This document shows, in pieces, positions 36,799-45,693 of a stretch of 60,404 nt of DNA. How positions within the stretch are numbered: the first letter of the stretch is position 1; each line of letters opens with the position of its first letter. Position numbers and translations under genes: made by a program. Under the pieces are notes generated by a model, which saw nothing but the letters and a program-made list of their open reading frames with translations, searched no databases and was not told the origin of the DNA. Where the stretch lies: positions 1 to 60,404 of the forward strand of contig DXHL01000007.1 of the NCBI GenBank assembly GCA_019113395.1. The letters run 5' to 3'. This DNA comes from Candidatus Rikenella faecigallinarum (GTDB lineage Bacteria > Bacteroidota > Bacteroidia > Bacteroidales > Rikenellaceae).

Positions 36799-36846
36799 TC
36801 AGCGGTTCAATCTCGACCCTATCGAGGTAGAGCCGCTGATTGTTTT
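36799..36846 (+). terminator. second, nested hairpin before the PspC gene
   Basis: Outer 7-bp arms (36799-36805, 36833-36839) enclose an inner 5-bp stem (36812-36816, 36822-36826). It is followed by TTGTTTT. It may back up the first terminator of fabD or act in the leader of the next gene. Confidence 0.5.
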
Positions 36847-36896
36847 AGAAATTCAATTATTTATATAACTTTACAGAATTCATTCATCGCCAGACC

Positions 36897-37388
36897 ATGA
36901 AAAAAACAGTGACTATTAACCTTGGCGGTCGTCCCTTCACCATCGATGAGGATGCCTATAAATATTTGAATCAATACCTCAGACAACTGTCGTCTGAGGG
37001 TGTTGCCGCGGAAGAAGTGGCCGCTATCGAGCAGCGTCTGGCCTCGTTTTTCATGCAGAGCGGAGCACTGATTATCGACCTGAACGGGGTACGCGCAGCC
37101 ATTACGGAAGTGGGTGCACCTGCTGCATTTGGCCGCACAGACGCTTCCGACGCGGCCCATGCCCCGCGACGTCTCTATCGCAGCCGGACAGACCGCATTA
37201 TGGCCGGGGTTTGCGGCGGTATTGCCGAATATTTCAGTATCGACCCTTTGATTATACGATTGCTATATCTGGTCCTGACCGTACTTTTCTTCTTCGGTGG
37301 CGGCATCCTGATTTATGTCATTCTCTGGATAGCCATTCCGCAACGCCCTGTCTCTTTTATGGGGCAAAATGGCCATTCAAAACACTAA
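36897..37388 (+). CDS. PspC-domain membrane protein
   Basis: 163 residues. The N-terminal half (about 1-85) is a soluble region starting MKKTVTINLGGRPFTIDEDAY, seen in Bacteroidota PspC proteins. The PspC domain is RLYRSRTDRIMAGVCGGIAEYFSIDPLIIRLLYLVLTV split over the junction, followed by a hydrophobic hairpin. PspC family members sense or protect the inner membrane. No pspA or sigma-54 activator is adjacent. The N-terminal region could bind a partner, but that is inference. Confidence 0.9.
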   Translation: MKKTVTINLGGRPFTIDEDAYKYLNQYLRQLSSEGVAAEEVAAIEQRLASFFMQSGALIIDLNGVRAAITEVGAPAAFGRTDASDAAHAPRRLYRSRTDRIMAGVCGGIAEYFSIDPLIIRLLYLVLTVLFFFGGGILIYVILWIAIPQRPVSFMGQNGHSKH

Positions 37389-37417
37389 AAAGTATTCTTT
37401 TTTACTGACAAATAAAA

Positions 37418-37425
37418 TACCTTTG
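37418..37425 (+). promoter_or_regulatory. -7 box TACCTTTG for the acyltransferase-like gene
   Basis: Exact TAnnTTTG element 51 bases upstream of the start at 37477. Confidence 0.6.
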
Positions 37426-37476
37426 CACCATATTGATACACCCCGGTAGACTTTACGTAAGGCATACCCCATCAGA

Positions 37477-38526
37477 ATGAAAAGGTTTCTCTCGCTCGAC
37501 GTCTTTCGCGGCATGGCACTGCTGCTGATGATACTCCTCTACAATCAGTGGGGCGATTCCGTTTTTGCGCCTTTGGCACTGCACAAAGCCGATAGCGTGA
37601 CGCTGGCCGAATTGCTCTTTCCCACCTTTTTGTTCCTTATGGGAGCATCGATGTGGTTTTCGAGCCACCGACCCCTCTACGGCGTGCGAAACACCCGAAC
37701 CAAAACCCGCCAAATGGGACGCATCTTTCGACGGACACTTATCCTGTTCTGCCTGGGGCTGCTGCTCAACTGGATTCCGTTCGAAACCTACTTCGCGTTT
37801 GTCCGCCTGCCCGGGGTTCTGCAACGAATAGCTCTTGCCTATTTCTTTGCCGCCGTGCTGACCCTATACCTGCCACGGATACGAGCCTCTGTACTCAGCA
37901 TCTGCATTTTGTTAGTCGGTTATTGGCTGCTGCTCGACTCGCAGGGTATCGAGATTATCGGTCGTGTGGATGTGGCCGTGCTGGGCTCGGCACATCTGCT
38001 GACCCCGGACTTCGACCCCGACGGCATACTGAGCACCCTGCCGGCTATTGCCAGCGTACTGTTCGGATACATAGCCGGACGACTGATGGACCAACCCAAC
38101 AGCATGAGCGGAGGTATCGGCTCTTTGATGGTGACAGGTGTACTGCTGGCTGCGGCGGGACTGCTGCTCGACCTGGTATCTCCCATGAGCCGAGCCTGGT
38201 GGACACCCAGTTTTGTGCTGTTCGCTGCCGGATGTTCGATGATGGTATGGAGTATCCTCTCGTTCATCATCGAATACATGCAGGCCCAAAACTGGTGTGA
38301 ATTTTTCAACCTCGCCGGCACAAACAGCCTCTTCGTCTACTGTCTATCGACCGCTATGGCCAAGTTCTTTGCCTATTGGGGTGTCACACAGGCCGTGTAC
38401 GGTTTCTACCAAAGTTATCACCTGCCCGATGCCATGGCTTCGCTGTTGTGGAGCGTTACGATGGTCATTTTTTGCTGGCTCCTTGTTTGGCCGCTGTATC
38501 GCGCAAAACTTTACATTTCGGCCTAA
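37477..38526 (+). CDS. HGSNAT-like membrane acyltransferase (DUF5009 type)
   Basis: 349 residues with about ten membrane helices. The start FLSLDVFRGMALLLMILLYNQWGDSVFAPL and the following H in APLALHKAD match the catalytic-domain family of heparan-alpha-glucosaminide N-acetyltransferase (DUF1624/DUF5009). The FPTFLFLMGASM and LPGVLQRIALAYFFA blocks are further family marks. It could transfer acyl groups across the membrane to a glycan; bacterial substrates are largely unknown. The next gene, 33 bases downstream, is a secreted sulfatase, suggesting a link to sulfated or N-acetylated sugars, but this is only neighbourhood evidence. Confidence 0.88.
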   Translation: MKRFLSLDVFRGMALLLMILLYNQWGDSVFAPLALHKADSVTLAELLFPTFLFLMGASMWFSSHRPLYGVRNTRTKTRQMGRIFRRTLILFCLGLLLNWIPFETYFAFVRLPGVLQRIALAYFFAAVLTLYLPRIRASVLSICILLVGYWLLLDSQGIEIIGRVDVAVLGSAHLLTPDFDPDGILSTLPAIASVLFGYIAGRLMDQPNSMSGGIGSLMVTGVLLAAAGLLLDLVSPMSRAWWTPSFVLFAAGCSMMVWSILSFIIEYMQAQNWCEFFNLAGTNSLFVYCLSTAMAKFFAYWGVTQAVYGFYQSYHLPDAMASLLWSVTMVIFCWLLVWPLYRAKLYISA

Positions 38527-38559
38527 AATTAAACTCAATTTTCTGTTTCTGGATTCAAT

Positions 38560-40104
38560 ATGAAACGTCTTTCATCCTGCGCACTGGTACTGACCTCAGC
38601 CGTAGCTGCTGCCGGTGCAGCCGAACGCAACCAACAACCCAACATTATCTTCTTTCTGGTAGACGATATGGGGTGGCAGGATACCTCCCTCCCCTTCTGG
38701 AAAGACACCACAGACCTGAATCGCCGCTACCACACGCCGAATATGGAACGGTTGGCAGCCATCGGGACTCAATTTACGCAGGCTTATGCCTGTCCGGTCA
38801 GCTCACCGTCGCGCATCAGCCTGATTACGGGTACCAACGTGGCTCAGCATCAGGTATCGAACTGGACCCTGAACAAGAACGAGGCCACCGATTCGCCGAG
38901 CGACTCGCTGACCTTCGGCCACTGGAACTACAACGGGGTGACCCCGATAGAGGGGATAGAAAATGCCTTTTATGCCACTCCGCTGGCACAGGTATTCAAA
39001 GACAACGGCTACACGACCCTGTTTGTGGGTAAGGCGCATTTCGGAGCCTTGGACACGCCGGCTGAAGACCCGCTGACACTGGGTTTTGACCGCAACATTG
39101 CAGGCCATGCCGCAGGAGCCATGGGCAGCTATCTGGGCGAAGAGAACTACGGAAACAGTACGGTGGGCGGCTATACTCCGCCGTGGGGGGTTCCGATGCT
39201 GGAGAAGTACCACGGCACCGACACTTTCCTGACTGAAGCGCTGACGCTGGAGGCCGAACATCTGATGGACAGTGCCGTTCGTGTTGGGGAACCGTTTTTC
39301 CTCTACATGGCCCATTACGCTGTTCACGCACCGTTTAAGGCCGACAAACGGTTCATTCAGAAATACCGCGACCGCGGTTTGTCGGAGACCGAGGCGCAAT
39401 ATGCCGCGATTGTCGAGGGGATGGACAAGAGCCTGGGCGACCTGATGGATTGGGTCGAGGAGCGCGGTATTGCAGACAATACTATTTTCGTTTTCATGTC
39501 GGACAACGGCGGATACAGTGTCGGAGTACGAAAGGACGATTCGAACGCTCCGTTGCGCGGCGGTAAGGGGGCATGTTATGAGGGAGGGATTCGCGAACCG
39601 ATGATTGTCTACTGGCCCGGCGTGACCCGTGGCGGGACAGTCAATGAGACGCCGGTGATTATTGAAGACTTTTATCCGACTCTGCTGTCCATGGCGGGAA
39701 TTTCCGACTACCAAACCGTACAGCAGATTGACGGACGAGACTTTACCCCTGCCCTGACCCAGGGGAGCGGCGCCAAGTCGATATGGCATGAACGTCCCTT
39801 AGTATTCCACTACCCGAACAGTTGGGGCGAACGCCGCGGCGACGTGGGCGTACCGTCGAGTGCCATTCGGATGGGCGACTGGAAACTGGTACATCTTTAT
39901 GAGAGTGGCCGCAACGAACTTTACAACCTGCGGGAGGATATTTCCGAGGAACACGACCTGCTGCAACCCCCCTCGCGCAAGTACAAAAAAATCGAGGCTC
40001 GCATGGCCAAGACATTGAGTGACTACCTGCGCCACTACGAAGCCAGCATGCCGATTCGCAAATCGACGGGCGAACGGGCAGCCTATCCGGACGAGGTGCT
40101 GTAA
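38560..40104 (+). CDS. secreted Ser-type sulfatase
   Basis: 514 residues. Signal peptide about 1-21 (ending AAGAAE). Metal residues D35-D36 in LVDDMGWQDTSLPFW. The catalytic consensus is S81-S-P-S-R85, so maturation of serine to formylglycine by anSME is expected. GKAHFG at 157-162, MAHYAVHAP near 250, and MSDNGGYS at 313-320 complete the active site. The DDMGWQDTS start resembles S1_16-type sulfatases; subfamily not proven. It lies 33 bases after the HGSNAT-like gene and ends before a bidirectional terminator. Confidence 0.93.
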   Translation: MKRLSSCALVLTSAVAAAGAAERNQQPNIIFFLVDDMGWQDTSLPFWKDTTDLNRRYHTPNMERLAAIGTQFTQAYACPVSSPSRISLITGTNVAQHQVSNWTLNKNEATDSPSDSLTFGHWNYNGVTPIEGIENAFYATPLAQVFKDNGYTTLFVGKAHFGALDTPAEDPLTLGFDRNIAGHAAGAMGSYLGEENYGNSTVGGYTPPWGVPMLEKYHGTDTFLTEALTLEAEHLMDSAVRVGEPFFLYMAHYAVHAPFKADKRFIQKYRDRGLSETEAQYAAIVEGMDKSLGDLMDWVEERGIADNTIFVFMSDNGGYSVGVRKDDSNAPLRGGKGACYEGGIREPMIVYWPGVTRGGTVNETPVIIEDFYPTLLSMAGISDYQTVQQIDGRDFTPALTQGSGAKSIWHERPLVFHYPNSWGERRGDVGVPSSAIRMGDWKLVHLYESGRNELYNLREDISEEHDLLQPPSRKYKKIEARMAKTLSDYLRHYEASMPIRKSTGERAAYPDEVL

Positions 40105-40161
40105 TATGATTTTACGGGAGAGAGCGATTGCAAAGATTGCCCCTCCTGCTACGCAAAAAAT

Positions 40162-40199
40162 TGGGGGCTCTATCCTGCATGCAGGATAGAGCCCCCAAA
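40162..40199. terminator. bidirectional terminator between sulfatase and pepD
   Basis: A perfect 38-base palindrome (19-bp arms, no extra loop) flanked by A-rich and T-rich sequence on both sides. It lies between two convergent genes and fits termination in both directions. Confidence 0.85.
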
Positions 40200-40220
40200 A
40201 CATTTTAGAACCCGTGGCGA

Positions 40221-41660
40221 CTACAAATTCTTCAGCGTCTCGAGCAGGAAGTCATAGAATTTCACGACCGAAGGTACATTGACTTTTTCGTCCGGCGAAT
40301 GCGGAAAACGCATGGTCGGCCCAATCGAAATCATATCCAGGTGGGGATACTTGGCTCCGATAATGCCACACTCCAGCCCCGCATGGATAGCCTTAATCTC
40401 GGGGGTTTCCCCAAAACGTTTTTCGTACCCTTCTTTCATGACGTGGAGAATTTTTGAATCGGGGTTCGGTGCCCAACCGTTGTAATCACCCTGCGTTTCG
40501 ATACGTCCGCCTGCAAGAGTCACCACCGCGTCAATCATCGCCACTACCTGCGGCTTGCCGTAATTCACCATGCAGCGCACCATAAAGAGCAGTTCGGCCT
40601 TTCCGCAAGCCATCTCCACGCGCGAGAAGTTGGTCGAGGTCTCCACCAGCCCCGGCACTGTGTCGCTCATCCGCATGATACCGTTGGGCAGTGCCGTCAG
40701 GGCATTCAGGAAACGGTGCTGGAACTCTGCAGCTGCCACAATCGACGGTGTATCCACACGTCGTGCCGCAAACTGCACCCCGTCATCCACATGAGCCAGT
40801 TCATGGTGCAAGGTCTTTGCATAAGCCGCCACAGCCTGCTCGAAAGCAGTTGCCTGTGCCGACGGTACCGCTACCACCGCTTTCGCTTCGCGCGGAATGG
40901 CATTGCGCAGCCCGCCCGCATCAATCGTCGAAATCCGAGCCATCGGATTCTCACGCAGGAAACGCGCCAGCAACTTGTTGGCATTCCCGCGCTGGAGGAT
41001 AATTTCCAGCCCCGAGTGTCCCCCCTTCAAGCCGGAAAGCATCACTTCGTACCCCACACAATCATCCAGAGTGGCCTCTTCCTTGTAGTCGAAACGCGCC
41101 GTCACATTCACCGCACCGGCACACCCCACGTATAGTTCCCCCCCATCCTCCGAATCGAGGTTAATCAGAATCGAGCCTTTCAACATATCGTTTCCCAACT
41201 GGTTGGCGCCCGTCAGCCCCGTCTCTTCATCTATCGTAAAGAGGCATTCAAGTGCCGGATGGGGAATGTCGGTCGCCTCCAACAGCGCCAACATCGCACT
41301 CACCCCGATACCGTTATCGGCCCCAAGTGTCGTGCCGCGTGCCTTCACCCAGTCACCGTCCACATAGGGTTGAATGGGGTCGGTCTCGAAGTTGAATTTC
41401 AGGTCGCTGTTCTTCTGCGGCACCATATCCATGTGCGCCTGCAAAATCACACCGGGATGACCCTCATACCCGGCCGAAGCCGCCTTGCGCACCACCACGT
41501 TACCCACTGCATCCTGCTGGTATTCCAGACCGTTGCGCTTGGCCACCTCAATCACATACTCCCGCAACTGCGCCTCGTGCTTCGAGGGGTGCGGAATCGA
41601 ACAGACTTTGGCAAACTGGCTCCACAGAGCCTTCGGTTCCAATTCGGTTATCTCTTTCAT
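40221..41660 (-). CDS. pepD: aminoacyl-histidine dipeptidase
   Basis: 479 residues from the start at 41660 (MKEITELEPKALW). M20-family metallopeptidase: LQAHMDMVPQK and TLGADNGIGVSA carry the zinc ligands, TIDEETGLTGANQL the catalytic glutamates, and GLECGIIGAKYP the later ligand region. It cleaves Xaa-His dipeptides such as carnosine in the cytoplasm. It lies 72 bases downstream of truA on the same strand and ends at a strong hairpin. Confidence 0.95.
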   Translation of the reverse strand: MKEITELEPKALWSQFAKVCSIPHPSKHEAQLREYVIEVAKRNGLEYQQDAVGNVVVRKAASAGYEGHPGVILQAHMDMVPQKNSDLKFNFETDPIQPYVDGDWVKARGTTLGADNGIGVSAMLALLEATDIPHPALECLFTIDEETGLTGANQLGNDMLKGSILINLDSEDGGELYVGCAGAVNVTARFDYKEEATLDDCVGYEVMLSGLKGGHSGLEIILQRGNANKLLARFLRENPMARISTIDAGGLRNAIPREAKAVVAVPSAQATAFEQAVAAYAKTLHHELAHVDDGVQFAARRVDTPSIVAAAEFQHRFLNALTALPNGIMRMSDTVPGLVETSTNFSRVEMACGKAELLFMVRCMVNYGKPQVVAMIDAVVTLAGGRIETQGDYNGWAPNPDSKILHVMKEGYEKRFGETPEIKAIHAGLECGIIGAKYPHLDMISIGPTMRFPHSPDEKVNVPSVVKFYDFLLETLKNL

Positions 41661-41732
41661 AGTTCCGTTTATCGTTTGAGTTTTTTGTTCAACGTTTTTT
41701 CCAAAAGTTTGACATCCGTCCTGCACGACTCC

Positions 41733-42470
41733 CTAATATTGCACGTCGGTCAGGAAGAGGCCGTGCGCAGGAGCCTGCGCACTGGCCTCGGCCCGTGCCT
41801 TGCTCTCGATGATGGCACAAAACTGCGCCGGAGTGAGTTTCCCCCGCCCTACATCCACCAGCGTCCCCACCACGGCCCGTACCATCCCCCGCAGGAAACG
41901 GTCCGCGGCAATCGTAAAGACCAGACGGTTGCCCTTCGCCTGCCAGTTGGCCCCGAAAATCGTGCATCGGTTGGTGCGATTGTCGGAGTGGAGCTTGGCA
42001 AAAGAGGTAAAATCCTCGTACCGCATCAGCGAAAAGGCCGCCGTCTGCATGGCATCCACATTCAGCGGTTGCGTTATCAGCCAGGCCGTTCCGACGGCAA
42101 AAGGGTCCTTGACGGTCGTTATATAATATTTGTACTCGCGCCGCCGGGCATCGAAACGGGCATGCCGCTCCTCAGGAACGGCATAAATCTTGCGCACGGC
42201 AATATCCTTGGGCAAGAGGCAGTTCAAATGGTAGACAAACTGCGCATCCAGCACCTTCTCGGGTTCCACCTCCGTGTCGAAGTGCGCCACGGCAAAGGCC
42301 GCATGCACCCCCGTATCGGTCCGTCCCGCCCCGACAATCTCGTGAGGTGCGCCGAGCAGCGTCGAGAGAGCCGTCTCCAGGGTCTGCTGCACCGACGGTG
42401 CATTGGGCTGGCGCTGCCATCCGTTGTATTCGGCCCCGTTATATGCCAGTTCGATAAAATATCTTGCCAT
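41733..42470 (-). CDS. truA: tRNA pseudouridine synthase A
   Basis: 245 residues. It modifies positions 38-40 of tRNA anticodon stems. The catalytic aspartate is D52 in AGRTDTGVHA. The N-terminal YFIELAYNGAEYNGWQ, the YEDFTSF block and FLRGMVRAVVGTL are family signatures. A TACCTTGC box (complement of 42499-42506) lies 29 bases upstream. It is divergent from rplM. Confidence 0.96.
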   Translation of the reverse strand: MARYFIELAYNGAEYNGWQRQPNAPSVQQTLETALSTLLGAPHEIVGAGRTDTGVHAAFAVAHFDTEVEPEKVLDAQFVYHLNCLLPKDIAVRKIYAVPEERHARFDARRREYKYYITTVKDPFAVGTAWLITQPLNVDAMQTAAFSLMRYEDFTSFAKLHSDNRTNRCTIFGANWQAKGNRLVFTIAADRFLRGMVRAVVGTLVDVGRGKLTPAQFCAIIESKARAEASAQAPAHGLFLTDVQY

Positions 42471-42568
42471 AAAGAGTCAGTCCATCGGTGAAGAAAATGC
42501 AAGGTAACAAAAAAATCGGAAAAACCGCGTCGTTCGCCGTTGCAGGAAGGTTTCGGTATGAGAAAGTA

Positions 42569-42599
42569 TTTGTAAAATCAAAGAAAATACATACCTTTG
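42569..42599 (+). promoter_or_regulatory. promoter of rplM-rpsI
   Basis: TTTG at 42569-42572, 19 bases, then TACCTTTG at 42592-42599. A full match to the Bacteroidota consensus. The leader to the GTG start is about 58 bases. Confidence 0.85.
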
Positions 42600-42603
42600 C
42601 ACG

Positions 42604-42664
42604 CCCCATAAAGTATGGGAATGGGTCACAACAAACACAGTATTAACACAAAACACGTAGAAAA
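42604..42664 (+). promoter_or_regulatory. rplM leader with 5' hairpin, possible L13 autoregulation
   Basis: The transcript would start with a hairpin (CCCATA at 42605-42610, loop of 3, TATGGG at 42614-42619), then an A-rich unstructured stretch and a GTG start. Leaders bound by L13 are known or proposed for rplM operons in several bacteria; the resemblance here is by position only. Confidence 0.35.
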
Positions 42665-43120
42665 GTGGAGTCATTAAGCTACAAAACTATCTCTGTCACG
42701 GCCGCCACAGCCAACAAAGAGTGGTACGTGATTGACGCGACAGACGCAGCGCTGGGCCGACTCGCATCGCAGGTAGCGAAAATCCTGCGCGGGAAACACA
42801 AACCCAGCTACACTCCCCACGTTGACTGCGGTGACAACGTCATCATCATCAACGCCGACAAAGTACGTCTCACGGGGAAAAAGATGACCGACAAGGTCTA
42901 TACGCGCCACACGGGTTATCCGGGCGGTCAGCGTTTCGCCACTCCGGCCGACTACCTGGCCAAGAAACCGACCTTCGTCATCGAAAAAGCAGTCAAAGGG
43001 ATGCTTCCTAAAAACCGTCTGGGTGCAGCGATTTTCGGCAACCTGAAAGTGTATGCCGGCGCCGAACACCCCCACACGGCACAAAGCCCCAAAACCATCA
43101 AATTAAACGAAATTAAATAA
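42665..43120 (+). CDS. rplM: 50S ribosomal protein L13
   Basis: 151 residues beginning with GTG ([10 protein letters not shown]), which matches the extended N-terminus of Bacteroidota L13. Conserved blocks are [45 protein letters not shown] and [21 protein letters not shown]. The rare GTG start plus a hairpin leader may lower translation. Its stop codon overlaps the rpsI start by one base (TAATG), so the two are translationally coupled. Confidence 0.97.
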   Translation: MESLSYKTISVTAATANKEWYVIDATDAALGRLASQVAKILRGKHKPSYTPHVDCGDNVIIINADKVRLTGKKMTDKVYTRHTGYPGGQRFATPADYLAKKPTFVIEKAVKGMLPKNRLGAAIFGNLKVYAGAEHPHTAQSPKTIKLNEIK

Positions 43121-43515
43121 TGAGTCAAGAAGTTGTAAACGCCGTAGGCCGCAGAAAATCAGCCGTAGCCCGCGTATACCTGACCGCTGGTGGTAACGGA
43201 AAAATCACCATCAACGACCGCTCGCTCGAAAGCTACTTTCCGCTGGAGATTTTCCAGTATATCGTCAAACAACCGCTGATGGTGACCAACCTCAGCGAAG
43301 GTGTGGACATCAAAATCAACCTCACCGGCGGCGGTATCAAAGGACAGGCCGAAGCAGCACGTCTGGGTATCTCGCGTTGCCTGATTGAAATGGACGCCGA
43401 GCTTCGCCCCGAACTCAAAAAGAACGGATTCCTGACCCGTGACGCCCGCGTGGTGGAACGTAAGAAACCGGGTCGTCCGGGTGCCCGCAAACGCTTCCAG
43501 TTCAGCAAACGTTAA
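43120..43515 (+). CDS. rpsI: 30S ribosomal protein S9
   Basis: 131 residues. VNAVGRRKSAVARVYL at the N-terminus, the central GGGIKGQAEAARLGISRCL block and the basic tail ending KKPGRPGARKRFQFSKR are diagnostic; the C-terminal Lys-Arg reaches the P-site tRNA. It directly overlaps rplM, the usual pair in bacteria. 224 bases separate it from rpsB. Confidence 0.98.
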   Translation: MSQEVVNAVGRRKSAVARVYLTAGGNGKITINDRSLESYFPLEIFQYIVKQPLMVTNLSEGVDIKINLTGGGIKGQAEAARLGISRCLIEMDAELRPELKKNGFLTRDARVVERKKPGRPGARKRFQFSKR

Positions 43516-43636
43516 TTCCTGCTGCACTACGCGCACATTCCATTGCACGACTTATGTTCCAGGCTCCTCTGTAAGCCCAAACGAACGCAGACTACCCATA
43601 CAGTACTACCGCTTCGTTGCATAAGTTGCGAAAAAC

Positions 43637-43684
43637 CCGGGCGGACTGCCCCGCTCCTGCCTGCAGGAGCACCCCAAGACCCGG
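43637..43684 (+). promoter_or_regulatory. structured leader upstream of rpsB
   Basis: In the 224-base gap between rpsI and rpsB, an outer stem (CCGGG 43637-43641 with CCCGG 43680-43684) encloses a hairpin (GCTCCTG 43653-43659 with CAGGAGC 43664-43670). There is no T-run, so it is not a simple terminator. An rpsB autoregulatory leader is a possible reading. No exact TAnnTTTG box was found in the gap. Confidence 0.35.
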
Positions 43685-43739
43685 CACTACCCCTCGGGTG
43701 ACGAAAGAGTAAAAAACAAGATTGCTAAAAATCGAAACA

Positions 43740-44579
43740 ATGCCAAGAACAGATTTTAATCAACTTTTAGAGGCAGGCGTTCACTTCGGACACCTCAAAC
43801 GGAAGTGGAATCCCAAAATGGCTCCCTATATCTTCATGGAGAAAAACGGGATTCACATCATCGACCTCCACAAAACCGTGGTCAAACTCGATGAAGCCGC
43901 CTCGGCACTCAAACAAATCGCCAAATCAGGCCGCAAAGTACTGTTCGTAGCCACCAAGAAACAGGCCAAAGACATCGTGGCAGAGAAAGTCTCTACCGTT
44001 GCCATGCCTTACGTGACCGAACGCTGGCCCGGCGGGATGCTGACCAACTTCCCCACCATCCGCAAAGCGGTGAAGAAGATGGCCACCATCGATAAACTCA
44101 CCAACGAAGGTACCTTCGACAACTTCAGCAAACGCGAAAAACTCCAAATCGCTCGTCAGCGCGCCAAACTCGAGAAGAACCTCGGTTCGATTGCCGACCT
44201 GACCCGTCTGCCGGCCGCTCTGTTCGTCATCGACGTACAGAAAGAAGCCAACGCCGTGAAAGAGGCTAAACGCCTGAACATTCCGGTCTTCGCCATGGTT
44301 GATACTTGCTGTGACCCCACCAACATCGACTACGTGATTCCGGCGAATGACGACGCTTCGAAATCGATTGCCGTGGTTCTGGATACGGTGACTGCCGCTA
44401 TCCAGGAAGGGCTGGCCGAACGCAAGGTAGAGAAAGAAAAAGAGGCTTCGGAAGCACAAAAAGGAGCTACCGCCGCCAAGAAAGAGGCTCGTCCGCGCAT
44501 CCAAAAAGCTGCCGACGCCGAAGCTGCTGCCGAGGCTGAGACAGAAGCGGAAGCCGTTCTCGAAAACGCCGCTGAATAA
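43740..44579 (+). CDS. rpsB: 30S ribosomal protein S2
   Basis: 279 residues from the start at 43740 (MPRTDFNQLLEAGVHFGH). S2 signatures are HLKRKWNPKMAPYIF, RKVLFVATKKQAKD, YVTERWPGGMLTNF, LPAALFVIDVQKE and VDTCCDPTNIDYVIPANDDA. The last 50 residues are a low-complexity Ala/Glu/Lys tail longer than in E. coli but common in Bacteroidota. It is followed by tsf, the usual gene order. Confidence 0.98.
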   Translation: MPRTDFNQLLEAGVHFGHLKRKWNPKMAPYIFMEKNGIHIIDLHKTVVKLDEAASALKQIAKSGRKVLFVATKKQAKDIVAEKVSTVAMPYVTERWPGGMLTNFPTIRKAVKKMATIDKLTNEGTFDNFSKREKLQIARQRAKLEKNLGSIADLTRLPAALFVIDVQKEANAVKEAKRLNIPVFAMVDTCCDPTNIDYVIPANDDASKSIAVVLDTVTAAIQEGLAERKVEKEKEASEAQKGATAAKKEARPRIQKAADAEAAAEAETEAEAVLENAAE

Positions 44580-44610
44580 CACAACCTGCAACAACTATTG
44601 ACAGCGTCAG

Positions 44611-44655
44611 CGTGCCGGGAGTTTTCAGTGCTTCACATACGAAACTCACGGCACG
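44611..44655 (+). terminator. hairpin between rpsB and tsf
   Basis: 14-pair stem with one mismatch (44611-44624 with 44642-44655) and a 17-base loop. No strong T-run follows, so it may attenuate rather than end transcription between rpsB and tsf, or shape mRNA processing. Confidence 0.5.
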
Positions 44656-44694
44656 TTACGTTTATAACCCAACAACCTAAGGAAAGGATACATC

Positions 44695-45519
44695 ATGGAA
44701 ATCAAAGCCGCAGACGTAGCCAAATTGCGCAAAATGACCGGTGCCGGTATGATGGACTGCAAAAAGGCACTGACCGAAGCCAACGGTGATTTCGACCGTG
44801 CACAGGACATCATCCGCGAAAAAGGGAAACTCGTAGCCAGCAAACGTGCTGACCGCGAAGCTACGGAAGGTGTTGTCGCAGCTCGGCTCACCGACGGGAA
44901 TACCAAAGGATATATGCTGTGCCTGGCCTGCGAAACCGACTTCGTGGCCAAGAACGAAGAGTTTGTGAAGACGGTGAACGAGATGCTCGACATCGCCATC
45001 AAAAACGACGTGGCAGATATCGAAGCCCTCAAGGCGCTCAAGGTAGGCAGCCAGACTGTCGAAGAGATGGTGACCGAAAAATCGGGTCAGACCGGTGAAA
45101 AAATCGAACTGGCCTACTACGCCAAGATTGAGGCTCCGCAGTGTGCCAGCTACGTACACATGAACAACAAACTGGGTACGCTGATTGGTTTCAACGCAGC
45201 CATTCCGGCCGAAGTGGCACACGATGTGGCCATGCAGGCAGCAGCCATGGCTCCGATTTCGATTAGCAAGGATGACTGCCCGGCAGACGTGCTGGAAAAA
45301 GAGCGTGAAATCGGTCGCGAACAGGCTCGTCTGGAAGGCAAACCCGAAAACATGCTCGACAAGATTGCCGAAGGGAAAGTGGGCAAATTCCTGAAAGAAT
45401 CGACCCTGCTGAACCAGGCATTGGTGAAAGACAACAAACTGACCGTGGCTCAGTTTATCCACAACGCCAATCCGGAGGCAACCGTAGTGGCATACAAACG
45501 TTTCTCGCTGAACGACTAA
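44695..45519 (+). CDS. tsf: elongation factor Ts
   Basis: 274 residues. It is the nucleotide-exchange factor of EF-Tu. The N-terminal UBA-like domain has KLRKMTGAGMMDCKKALTEA; the core has YMLCLACETDFVAKNEEF, a classic EF-Ts signature, and HMNNKLGTLIGF. Length is normal. An AGGAAAGG purine stretch precedes the start. It lies 115 bases after rpsB with a hairpin between, and ends at an intrinsic terminator. Confidence 0.97.
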   Translation: MEIKAADVAKLRKMTGAGMMDCKKALTEANGDFDRAQDIIREKGKLVASKRADREATEGVVAARLTDGNTKGYMLCLACETDFVAKNEEFVKTVNEMLDIAIKNDVADIEALKALKVGSQTVEEMVTEKSGQTGEKIELAYYAKIEAPQCASYVHMNNKLGTLIGFNAAIPAEVAHDVAMQAAAMAPISISKDDCPADVLEKEREIGREQARLEGKPENMLDKIAEGKVGKFLKESTLLNQALVKDNKLTVAQFIHNANPEATVVAYKRFSLND

Positions 45520-45602
45520 TTCTGCACAAGAGCCATCGGGAAGATAATCTGTGTATCGCACTCCGTGCCGCGGAGTCGGACAATCCTCCCAGATGCTGCC
45601 AT

Positions 45603-45639
45603 AAAGCCTTTTCTTCCGAGGGGAAGAAAAGGCTTTTTT
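45603..45639 (+). terminator. intrinsic terminator of tsf
   Basis: 15-bp arms (45603-45617, 45622-45636), loop GAGG, followed by T-run. The promoter box of the next gene begins 6 bases later. Confidence 0.9.
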
Positions 45640-45641
45640 CG

Positions 45642-45649
45642 TATCTTTG
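45642..45649 (+). promoter_or_regulatory. -7 box TATCTTTG for msrC-znuACB
   Basis: Exact TAnnTTTG element 44 bases upstream of the msrC start. The terminator stem of tsf occupies the -33 region. Confidence 0.6.
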
Positions 45650-45693
45650 TTTTCCGCATTTTTTATCACTACGCCACCTAAATCGAGGCAACC

